Part shown: piece by piece, positions 25,737 to 35,870 of the stretch
Numbering within the stretch: the first letter of the stretch is position 1
How the letters are laid out: each line of letters starts with the position of its first letter
NCBI RefSeq assembly: GCF_000208745.1
Contig: NC_030851.1
Coordinates: 10,661,250 to 10,725,249 of the forward strand
DNA: 64,000 nt
DNA from: Theobroma cacao
Taxonomy: Eukaryota > Streptophyta > Magnoliopsida > Malvales > Malvaceae
Reading direction: 5' to 3'
Made by a program: the position numbers and the translations under genes
Notes under the pieces: model-generated
Told to the model about the DNA's origin: nothing
Database searches by the model: none
Seen by the model: the letters and a program-made list of their open reading frames with translations, nothing else

Positions 25737-25990
25737 GTAGAGAGGGAAGAGAGAGAACTGCTGGCGGCTTGGTAGAGAGAAAGAGCTGCCGGTACAAGGA
25801 AGAGAAGAGGGAGAGGCTGAGTTGCGGTAGAGAGGGAAGAAAGGGAGCTGCCGACAGCTTGGTAGAGAGAAGGAGCTGCCGACGCAAGGGAGAGAGGAGA
25901 GAGTTTTGGAGCTGACGGTAGAGAGGGAAGAGAGGGAGTTGGCCGGCTGCTTGGTAGAGAGAAGGGAGAGAGTTTGGGTTTTAGAGAGAG
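25737..25990 (+). repeat. About 90-bp purine-rich minisatellite (3 copies)
   Basis: Copies start at 25737, 25827 and 25918 with GTAGAGAGGGAAGA, followed by 'gctgccg.cagcttggtagagagaaggagctgccg'. Periods are 90 and 91 bp and the last copy is truncated. A partial unit lies just upstream (about 25710-25736). ORFs read through this array are low-complexity artefacts. Confidence 0.75.
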
Positions 25991-26488
25991 AAGTTGAAGA
26001 GAGAAAATGAAAAAAGGGTGAAGAAAAGCCTTTTTATACTTAGGGTTAGGACATCAAAACGACGTAGTTTTAGCACTTGGAGGCCGTTGGGCAGGAGACT
26101 GGACAGTGGGCTTTAGAGGGACCACGGGTCAGGTCGACTATTTGGGCTAGTTTAGCCCAATCAGGTAAAAATCTCATTCCTTTGCGAAACTGATCTGTGG
26201 TGATTTGGGTTACTTGGGCTGTTGTGATATTGCTTTCTTAGGATTTAACCTTATCTACTTAGTTTAAGCATTAATGATGTAGGATTAATTTTAAACTATG
26301 CTAGGATAATGTTCTAAAATTTCTTAGATAATATTCTTAGGGTCAGAAAATTATTAAAAGATAGAATAATGTAAAAATAAGGATAACAAAATATATGTAA
26401 AAATGATAAAAGTAAAAACATTTTAGAAAAAGTTTAGTTATACGAAGAACGTAAGCTTAGGAGAATATTTACTACAAATAAAAATAAC

Positions 26489-26517
26489 TCTTAAAATATA
26501 TATATATATATATATAC
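26489..26517. repeat. (AT)n microsatellite
   Basis: Alternating AT run in the solo LTR; similar runs are at about 26856-26878 and 27247-27269. They are consistent with an AT-rich LTR and have no coding meaning. Confidence 0.7.
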
Positions 26518-26582
26518 ATAAAACATAAATAAAATAAATAATAATAAAAAATACCATGACATTAACTACAAGTATAATACAC

Positions 26583-27645
26583 CGATGATGGGATGGTTGG
26601 TCGGGACGCGAGAAGTCGCAATCCTAGGCTCATTTTTCCTAGGTTCGAAATCCGAATTAAGGCTCCACTAGTACGATGGGAGAGCCTCGATTTCGAGATC
26701 TCGAAATTTTTATAAATAAAAAAATTAATAACACAAAATCATAAAAAAAATACATAATAAATAAAATAATAAATAAGCAAATAATAGATAAAAAAAGAGA
26801 AAAGGAAAAAATATATAAAAAAAACATAATAATAAAACAATAATAATGATTCAAATATATATATATATATATATATAATAAATTTATGAAAGTTAATATC
26901 CATGACATTAAATAAATAGACAAAATAAATAAATAAAAATAAGAAAAAAAGGGCCCAAAACAATAGCTAATTTAAAATTTATCATTAAATATCTAATAGT
27001 ATAACCATAGATTAATAAAATGTTATGCAAAAGAAAAATAAAATTTTGTTCACTAAAATAACAGGGAATTATAAACAATTTATCTAATTATAAAAGAAAA
27101 ATATAAGAGAAATTTAGAATAAAGTATGAAAAAATAATGATAAGAAAATAAATAGAAAATATGATACTAAAAAATAAAAAAATAAAATGAAGTAAAATAA
27201 TAATAAAATAATAATAAATGACAATAAGTAAAAAATAGACAATTGCATATATATATATATATATATATTGCATCATGCATATCATTGCATATAGATATTT
27301 TTGTTTGCGAGCATAAGTCTCGATGATGGGATTTTTTGAAGATCTTGCGAAGATTAATATTTCTCGAAAAATTTTCTAGGTGAAAAGATGTCCTCGGGTC
27401 TCACCAGTATGATGGGAGGGCTCGAAAAACATCTTTAATAAAAGGCTTTTGCCCGTATTAGGTTCATTATTCATGAAAATATTATTTTTTAAAGAAAAAA
27501 CGTACGATAACCCCGATGATGGGATTTATTCGTGGAATTTGCGAAGGTAAATTTCTCGGATAATTTTTTAGGTGAGAGAACGCCCCGGATCCCACCAGTA
27601 TGATGGGCGGATCCGAGAGAACGTCCTCGATAAAAGGTTATTCGT
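26583..27645 (+). repeat. Three dispersed hairpin repeats in the solo LTR
   Basis: Copies begin CGATGATGGGAT at 26583, 27321 and 27514. About 80 bases on, each has a conserved loop: CACTAGTACGATGGGA near 26666, CACCAGTATGATGGGA near 27402 and CACCAGTATGATGGGC near 27592. The arms flanking the loop are inverted but differ between copies: GGCTC/GAGCC with outer TCGAAATC/GATTTCGA in the first, and CGGATCC/GGATCCG in the third. The second is weaker (outer GATGT/ACATC). Confidence 0.7.
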
Positions 27646-28679
27646 CCGACATTTTTCATCTCATATCATGCATTTTATCTTGCCTCACATTTGCATTCCA
27701 TTTTAGGTTAAATAGGAAATAAAATAAGAGAATAACAACTAAGAAAATATAGTGAAATTAAAAATTAAAACCTAATAGGATAACCTAAAAAATGGTACCG
27801 TTCATGGAACGGGCATCCCGGGGGTACTAATCCTTCCTCGAGAGTAACCGTACTCCCGAACCTAGATCTAGAAAATTGTAGACCAATTTAAGGTTCTCAT
27901 CGGCAGACTTAAAATTAATTTAAGGCCTCGTCGATTAGAATCGAGTCAATAGGTGGCCAATCGCACTTAATAAAAAAGATTGGTGGCGACTCCTAAATTT
28001 TTAGAGTTTTCACTCTCGCGTCTGGCGATCGGGTTCTCGGACCCGCACATTGCGACAGATGGCTTATTTGATACATACCATAATGAGGCTACTGTAAAAG
28101 AATTATGGGACAAATTGGAAACCAGGTACATGACAGATGATGCCACAAATAAGAAATTTCTTGCTAGTCGCTTTCATAATTATCAAATGGTTGGTAAACA
28201 TTCTATTATTGAACAATTGTGTGAAATTGAAAGGATGCTTAATCCATTTAAGCAATATAAGATGAACATGGATGAAACTATAGTTGTGTAGTCCATTATA
28301 GACAAACTTCCTCCATCATAAAAAATTTTAAAAGAAGTCTGAAACATAATTAAGAGGAAAAAACTCTTGAAGCTTTGACAAATCATCTTCGAATTGAAGA
28401 AGAATATCGAAAATAAGAACATGTTGCTATCTCTGATGAAGCCAAAGTACATGTTGTAGAGAAAGGACAAGCTATTAAATTTGCCAAAAGTAAGTTCAAA
28501 CAAATTGTCATTGGTCAAAAATTCAAAAAAAAAAAAGAACAACGCCACATGCTTCCATTGCAAAAAGCCAAGATATTTCAAGAAAGAATGTTGATTGTTG
28601 AAAAAGGAAAATGCTTCTTCAAGTAGAGATGCTTATGAAAATTTTGTGGCCATGATTTCTGAAATCAATGTACTTGAAG

Positions 28680-31678
28680 AAAATGATGCTTGGTGGGTTG
28701 ATTCAAGAACAACAAAGCATGTGTTTAATGACAAGAGTCTGTTCTAGAAATTTTCACCGAGTGAGTGTGGAAATTTCCTATGTATGAAAAATTCTTCTGC
28801 AGCAACAATTAAAGGAAAAAGGACCTTCGAACTTAAGTTTACTTATGGAAAATTTTTAACTTTGAAAGACATATACTATGCTTCAGAAGTTAAAAAAAAA
28901 TTAGTTTGAAAGTCTATTGAACAAGTTTGGTTTCAAGTTTGTATTTGAGGCGGATAAATTCATTCTTTCCAAAGGGGGAATATTTGTTGGAATAGGTTAC
29001 ATGTGTGAGGGAATGTTCAAACTAAATATTATTAATAATAATAAGAATAAGACTATTGTTTCTGCTTATATGGTTGAATCTTTTTATTTATGACATCATA
29101 GATTAGGCTATTTAGATTATAGAAGATTGGATGGTATGTATAAAAAAGACTAAATTTCAAAATTTAATCAAAATATTGATAAATACATGCACTCTAACAA
29201 AAACAACTAGAAATCCTTTTCCTAAAGTTAAAAGAAATACTAATATTCTTGAACTAATATATAATTATGTTTGTGATATCATAGTGCACCTACATTAGCT
29301 GGAAAGAAATATTTTGTCATATTCATTAATGATTTCTTGAGATATTGTTATGTATATTTACTGCATTATAAAAATAAAGTGCTTGATAAATTTAAGGTTT
29401 ATAAATCATAAGTTGAATTGTAATGTGAGTCTTTTATCAAGTGTTTAAGATGTAGATAATATTATAGTCCAAGTTATTTTGCTTCCACCGAGATAGTTCA
29501 TCATATTTCAGCACCTTACACACCACATATGGCAAAAAGGACAAATAACGTCTTGATTGAAATGGTAAATGCTTGTTATCATATTCAGGTCTTGGAAAAG
29601 GTTTTTGAGGAGAAGTTTTATTAACATCTTTTCATATATTAAATAAAGTTCCTAAAAAGGAAACTAAAATAACTTCGTATTAGCAACAAAAGAAAAGGAG
29701 ATGAAACCTTAGTTATTTGAAGGTTTGGGGATGTAGAGCTATAGTTAAAATTTCGAAACCTAAAAATAAGAAATTAGGTGAAAGAGGAATATAATGTACA
29801 TTCGTAAGATCTACACAATATAGTAAAGCGTATAGGTTCATGGTAATTAAGTCAAATGATTCAATTCCAATCAACACTGTTTTTGAATCAATAGATGCAA
29901 TATTTGATGAAAAAAATATTCAAATCTATCTCAAGACAATTACAACCACTACAATCAGTTCAATCGAATGACATTCCATTGGAACAAAATGGAAATAATG
30001 ATGAATCTAGTCTAGAAATAAGGAAAAGCAAAAGGGTAAAAAGGTAAAAGATTTTGATATAGACTTTTATATGTTCTTTGTAGAATAAACAGGAGAAAAT
30101 ATAGACAATAAAATTCCTTATTGTTTTAATTTGGAATTGGACCCTTTTACATATGACAAGGCAATGAAGTTTCAAGATTTTACATTTTGAAAGGAAGCAA
30201 TCAATGATGAGATGGACTTAATAATGGGAAATAATACTTGAATTTTGGTTAATCTTCCACTAGGTTCCGAACCAATAAGTTGTAAATGGATTTTCAAAAG
30301 GAAAATGAATGTGGATGAACCATAGACAAGTTTAAAGCAAGATTAGTAGTCAAAGACTTTACACAAAAGTAAGGGATTGACTAATTTGATACTTATGCTC
30401 TAATAGTAAGAATCGCTACAATTAGACTTCTAATCTCTCTTGCATCAATTTATAAGTTGGTAATTCACCAAATGGATGTCAAAAGATCATTTTTAAATGA
30501 TGAATTAGAATAAGAAGTTTACATGGAACAATCGGAAAGGTTTATTGTTTCAAGACAAGAACATAAAGTTTGTAAGCTTGTCAAATCATTGTATAAGCTT
30601 AAACAAACACTAAAAGAATGGCATCAAAAATTTAATGAACTCGTCTTAGCCAATGGCTACAACATAAATGAATTTGACAAGTACTCATATAGCAAATTTC
30701 AAATGGTAAAGGTGTTATAATTTGCTTATATGTGGATGATATGTTAATTTTTGGCACAGATTTGGAACAAGTCAATGAGACGAAGAAATTTTTGTCAAAT
30801 AACTTTGTAATGAAAGATATCGGTGTAATGGATATCTTCTTAAGAATTAAAATATTTCGAGATGAAAATGACATAACTTGTCACAATCACATTACATTGA
30901 AAAGGTACTTAAAAAATTTGATTCTCATAATTGTATATTAGCATCTACATCCATGGATCTTTAAATTAAATTAATATCTAATGCTAGTAGAGCGATTGAT
31001 TAATTATAATATGTAAGAGTGATTGGTTGCTTAATGTATGCAATGACATGTACAAGGCTAGATATAGCATTTGTTGTTGGAAAGTAAAGCAGGTACACAT
31101 GTAATCGAAGTATTTTACATTGGCAAGCCATAAATAGAGTACTAAGGTACTTAAGGAAAATAATCAATTATGAACTTTGCTATAATGGATATCCATCAGT
31201 GCTAAAAGGATATTTAGATGTTAGTTGGATTACAAGTTTAGAAGATCATACTTCCACAAACGTATGGATCTTCATGCTTGGTGGGGGTGCTATTTCTTGA
31301 AGGTCTAAGAAACAAACATGTATAACGGATTCTACCATGGCAGTTGAATTTATTGCATTGGTTGCTGCCATTAAAGAAGCCAAATGGCTAAGAAATTTAC
31401 TATATGGTATACCTTTGTGGCCTAAACCAATCTCTCCAATTTCTGTCCATTGTGATAGTGAAGCAACTTTAGTAAAAACATATAGCCAAGTGTATAGTGA
31501 AAAGTCTAGAAATATTAGATTAAGACATAGCTATATTCGACAATTAATTTTTGATAGAGTGATTGCTATAACTTTTATGAGGTCTAGTAAAAGTTTGATA
31601 AATCCTTACACAAAAAGTCTTACTAGAGATTTTGTATATAAGACTTTAAAGGGGATAGAACTCAACTTAAAAAATTGA
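28680..31678 (+). pseudogene. Copia element B protease, integrase, RT and RNase H remnants
   Basis: The protease active-site region at 28691-28720 reads DSR where aspartic proteases have DSG. Integrase-like sequence lies at about 29090-29700 and is heavily decayed. RT runs from about 30200 to 30960, with YVDDMLIF at about 30725. RNase H ends at 31678 (AVEFIALVAAIKEAKWL, then VHCDSEATL). Many stops and frameshifts mean no product is possible. Confidence 0.83.
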
Positions 31679-32239
31679 AAGTGACCTAGGGTGGAAACTC
31701 GACTCAACACTTGGTATAACGTCAAGTCTTGAGTTCAATGAGACAAAGTATACTATTTGTACGTGGCTGGTAGCACTATAATATAATATATTATATTCCA
31801 TCTCAAGTAAAGTGTTAGGTACCATTAATGGTAAAGAAAGAATGAGTTATATACTTTTAACAGAACCATAACATTAATTTGTTAGAATGCTTTAGTTACG
31901 GTGGCATTCTTGATGGGATCTACCTATATGAGTGTATCGTGTGGTCGCTTTTAAGAACTCAAGAGCTTGGCTCTAATAGCACTCATGAAAAGAGGATACA
32001 GACGCATGACCATATAAGTGTCATCGGATACTATGCATTCATTGGTGTTGAAATCATTATGTAAGATGGGTTCAGTTAACCAAATGGAATAGTTGGTTCA
32101 AAACATAGTCTATTATACAATTACAGTTAACTTTAACATGTTTTCACTAAATGAAGGTTCAATCGGAAGACACCTTCATTTATGTAATCAATTTTCGATA
32201 TTATCAAAATTTTAGATTATTTTGAAATTAGTGGGGGAT
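31679..32239 (+). other. 3' untranslated part of copia element B
   Basis: About 560 bp lies between the end of RNase H and the polypurine tract. It has no recognisable domain, though it is probably transcribed with the element. Confidence 0.5.
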
Positions 32240-32706
32240 TGTTAAACATTTTCAAATAAAAGTTATATCTGTTGGAAATTGAAAAATAAAAGAAAAGTCA
32301 TGACTGTTAGAAAAAACCAACAGTAGTGACTATTTGAAATAGACACAACAGTGTCTGTTAGGAATAAACACCTATGCCTATAAAAAGATTTTCTTTGGAA
32401 CAACAGAACATATAGAAAACAACAAAACAACAATATCTTTTTTTCCATATTCTTCAAGTTTTCTTCTCTATCGTTTTGCTGTAAGAAAATCTTATAGAAG
32501 TTTGATAATCTTTCCTGTGAGTGCTTGGTGAATTGATTTCGTTAGTGCAAAATGACATCAATCACTTAGCTTCATTGTATCTTCCAGATTTATATGTCAA
32601 TAACTCTTTTACATATTACAAGTGGAGACGAATAAAATCTTAAGAAAAATGGCATTGTTACACGCCTAAAAGTTATTTCTTGATTTTCCAATTCCATGTT
32701 CTAACA
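32240..32706 (+). repeat. 3' LTR of copia element B
   Basis: Begins TGTTAAACATTTTC directly after a G-rich polypurine tract and ends TTCTAACA, as the left copy does. Many substitutions and short indels relative to the left LTR indicate an old element. Confidence 0.9.
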
Positions 32707-33499
32707 ATTTTCATTCTTAATAAACACATATTATAATGTACTGGTGGACTTTAGTTTAGATCTCTCACACTACCTAAACTAAGATCAGGTGGCAGTGACA
32801 TTAATTTATTTAGTCTTTAATTTCAAGTCCATGAGTTTGTCCGAGAAATTTCTATGCTAAAGGGTAGGTTAGGTGTTAATAAAACCAAAATTTTAATCCC
32901 AAGATTCAGCAATGAACTCTAATTGCTTAAGCTTATAAACAGAGTTAGCTATCTTTGTCTTTTGGTTTGAAAAATGAAAGACAAATTGAGAAAAAGGCGT
33001 CTGACAGGGTCAAAATGAAGTTACATTTCTCCCCATCGTATGGGAAAATTATGGACGCGCAGAGTTTGTGCATAGAGTCGGTAAGAAAGGGGTTTTCCCT
33101 TTGATGTGATACTAGCCTTGTTAAAAGAATGAGCTTGTTTCTACAAAATTTCACTTCATATTCGAAACGAAAAAGAAAGCTTGCTTCAAAAGGTAAATGG
33201 TCCGGCAATAGGATGCACTGATTTCACCGCCTTTGCCTAAGAATGCCCTCCAAGAAAAAGACAAAAAAAGGCGCATGCACCAGCAAAAACCAAGTCAAGT
33301 ATAGATGGTATACTCTTGGCGGTGGATGGTTTTAAACTACTAAATACGTATTTGGTACTAGTATACCTAAAAATGATTTACTGATCTTTATTTTGAGAAT
33401 AGTTGAAGGTACAGGAATCAATCTTAGAAGTCAGTACTTTTCTAGTGATATCCTCCCACCCAACATAGCTCTTCTCTTTCTCAGCTTTCTGATTAGAGA
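32707..33499. other. Upstream region of the first epoxide hydrolase gene
   Basis: No gene is recognised. The last 200-300 bp should include the promoter and leader of the gene starting at 33500. A minus-strand ORF at 32945-33208 shows no family. Confidence 0.4.
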
Positions 33500-35870
33500 A
33501 TGGAAAAGATTCAGCACAGGCATGTACAAGTGAGAGGACTAAAGCTTCACTTGGCGGAAAGTGGAGCTGGTTAGACATATAAAATTTGCGTTTAATGTAA
33601 ACTAGATTTATCTAAAGTCAATTCGTTGTTCTGTCTTACTAAATGCATTTTGCAATGATTATGGGGATGATTCTGTGCAGGTCCAAAGGTGGTGCTTTTC
33701 CTGCATGGATTCCCAGAAATTTGGTACTCATGGAGGCACCAGATGATTGCGGTGGCTAATGCTGGCTACCGAGCAATTGCTATTGATTTCAGGGGCTATG
33801 GACTCTCAGACCAGCCATCGGAACCCGAAAAAGCAAATTTCAATGACCTTGTGGATGATGATGTTGCGCTTCTCGACACTTTTGGGCATCAGTAAGGTAA
33901 CATTACTTCACTCAGCTTCATTTCGACATATTAATTACTTATAAATAATGCTAAGCTCTCTTTTGAATTACTACTGTCTTCTGTGTGTTTCGTTGCCTCC
34001 GGCGAAAATACGATCGTGAAGGCAAGACTACATAAGATTTTGACCCCCTTTCCGCATCTTGATCATAATCTTTTTTCAGTAGCTATATTTACGGCGCATA
34101 ATTTCATTTAGAGATGATTCCCAGATTTTTCATATATCAGGCTAATTACTAAGGATCTCAACAGTTGAATCTGATGTTGAACTTAAGTTTATTTCTGTAA
34201 GTTGCTGAAGCTTCGGATCGAGAGTCTGATGTTTGTTCCTCAATGATGCTTGTTTTTCTTGTTTGCATGTGCTCTTCTACCCTGCTGGCCTAGCGGAATG
34301 TACATTTACAAGATAGAGTAATATTCTCAGTACCAAACACAAACTATTTGGCTCTCATTCGTTTGGTCTGAATTATTAATAAAGATTTTTACTTTAGGCC
34401 GAAAGATAAAAAAAGTTTTTATGTGAGGCATTTTAACCAATCACATTTACCAGTAGAGAACTGCCAACAACTGGTGAAGGGTCATAATCCAGAGGATAAA
34501 TTAGGTAAGGTCTGATAAGGCAGATTAGGCGAGCAGGAGAGGATTTCGCAACTTCACTCTTGCGAAAGGAAATTTAATAAGTTGCATTAAAACAATGTCA
34601 AATGTTTTTGGGCAAGTAGGACACCGATTCACGTGGGCAGTTAAAGCAAAAAAAAAAAGTAAACCCTATCTTCGGTTTCCATTTTAGGCTACCAGTTATC
34701 ACTTTCAGCTCTCAGCTGTCTTAACATTTACACTTTGAACGCCACATGCCTAATTCAGACAAGTCTTTGGACTTGATTACCACTTAGCAAAGTGACAACT
34801 ATTGTTTGCTCTTGTGCATATAAATTGGTAGTTTTATAAGCATGTTATGTTTATAGATTAATCATGCCAGTTAACTTTAACCGTATGGTAAAACATATAT
34901 AGGCTTTTCTTGTTGGGAAGGACTTTGGAGCTGTGCCTGCATTCCTGCTAGCTGTTGTCCACCCTGATACGGTGTCAGGTGTGATAACACTAGGCATTCC
35001 TTTCCTGATACCAGGTCCTGTTGGTATCCAATTTGATCTCCTCCCGAAAGGCTTCTACATATTAAGATGGGCGGTAATTAACTTCTTGCAATGGCCACAT
35101 AATTCATTATAAATCTATACTTGATGGTGATGAGAATTTGATGAATAACTGCAGGAACCAGGGAGAGCAGAAGCAGATTTTGGCCGTTTTGATGTTAAGA
35201 CAGTGGTAAGAAACATTTACATTCTCTTCTCTGGAAGTGAGCTACAAGTAGCTGGTGATGATCAGGAGATAATGGACTTGGTTGATCCATCTACTCCTCT
35301 GCCACCATGGTTCACAGAGGACGATCTTGATGTCTATGCAACTTTATATAGAAATTCTGGCTTTCGAACTGCACTGCCGGTTCCTTACAGGTAAACAAAA
35401 CAATGAACTGCCTGCCTCCTTAAACAACATCCAAAGTAACTGTTTGCAATGTTCATTACAAAAGGAAATGCTACAAACACTATCTCGACTCGGTAGAAAA
35501 TTCTTGTTCTGTGACCCTAAATTTGGGGCCTATTTTCCTTGAAAGTCAGAACATCATCGGCTACAAAGTTATTACCATATGGTAGACATAGCTGTGACCA
35601 AACTTGCTTGTCCTCAACTACAGGTGCTCTCCATTGGATTATGGTGTAATCAATCCAAAAGTCACAGCTCCATTACTGATCATGGGTGAGAAGGACTGTT
35701 TTATAAAATTCCCGGGGATGGAGGACTACATGAGGAAAGGGATAGTGAAGCAGTTTATGCCCAATCTGGACATCACCTTTATGCCAGAAGGGAATCACTT
35801 TGTTCAAGAGCAACTTCCAGAGCAGGTGAATGAGCTCATCATCACTTTCCTCAACAAACATTTTATTTGA
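33500..35870 (+). pseudogene. Epoxide hydrolase-like alpha/beta hydrolase, frameshifted copy
   Basis: Five exons by comparison with the intact neighbour: 33500-33569, 33681-33896, 34903-35073, 35155-35390 and 35624-35870. Exon 2 has one extra T in the run at 33880-33883; the neighbour's corresponding exon is 215 bp, this one 216. The shifted frame hits a stop at about 33892, before the exon junction, so the product would end near residue 94 and lose the nucleophile. All other exons are open and splice sites look normal, so the break is recent or could be an assembly error. Preserved motifs are the HGFPEIWYSWRHQ oxyanion loop, GKDFGA elbow, GEKD acid and GNHFVQEQ histidine. If functional, it would hydrolyse epoxides (for example of fatty acids) to diols. 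Confidence 0.85.
33880..33883 (+). other. Frameshift site (extra T)
   Basis: The exon reads ...GACACTTTTGGG..., whereas the paralogue at 39197-39208 reads ...GATTCTTTGGG.... One T must be absent for the normal frame to reach the exon 2 donor at 33897. Confidence 0.8.

Larger units (their letters stand above)
25042..28057. mobile_element. Solo LTR (about 3.0 kb, probably Ty3/gypsy) nested in copia gag
   Basis: The inserted segment starts TGTAGAAGCC and ends TTGCGACA (TG...CA) and is bounded by a perfect GATGG duplication (25037-25041 and 28058-28062). Removing it with one GATGG restores gag continuity. It contains no gag/pol, only one terminal-repeat-like unit, hence a solo LTR or a short non-autonomous element. 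Inside are a purine minisatellite, a TATA-like TTTTTATAC near 26031, (AT)n microsatellites and three hairpin repeats. The family is inferred from LTR length and style. The strand is probably plus, because the GGTGGCGACTCC-type end resembles the 3' side of some gypsy LTRs. Confidence 0.85.
24801..28600 (+). pseudogene. Copia element B gag, split by the solo LTR
   Basis: Gag opens at 24801 with a copia leader (residues LKELASNFVKLDRFNGDNF, then a stop at 24889). It runs to 25041, is interrupted by the LTR insertion, and resumes in frame at 28063. The zinc knuckle at 28550-28591 keeps three cysteines, but the histidine of the usual C-x2-C-x4-H-x4-C pattern is replaced by tyrosine. Several further stops follow. 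Confidence 0.85.
24281..32706 (+). mobile_element. Second Ty1/copia element (B), degenerate, carrying a nested insertion
   Basis: Plus-strand copia element with LTRs of about 490 and 467 bp. The right LTR is preceded by the purine tract GTGGGGGA. Without the nested 3,016-bp insertion it is about 5.4 kb. The order gag, protease, integrase, RT, RNase H is preserved but riddled with stops. The left LTR may begin at 24281 (TGTTATT) or 24292 (TGGATATT). With the latter, ATTTT at about 24288-24292 matches ATTTT at 32707-32711 as a possible target duplication, less clean than for element A. Confidence 0.88.

Noticed and set aside
25645..25887. 80-codon minus-strand ORF of low complexity
   Set aside because: It is the complement of a GA-rich minisatellite; its Leu/Ser/Pro-rich translation is an artefact.
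26657..27285. Several hydrophobic ORFs resembling membrane peptides
   Set aside because: They are translations of AT repeats in the solo LTR and show no family signal.
24276..32711. A clean target duplication for copia element B
   Set aside because: GTACT at the nominal left end does not match ATTTT on the right. Only a shifted left end (24292, one T shared) gives ATTTT on both sides, so it is reported as possible, not certain.
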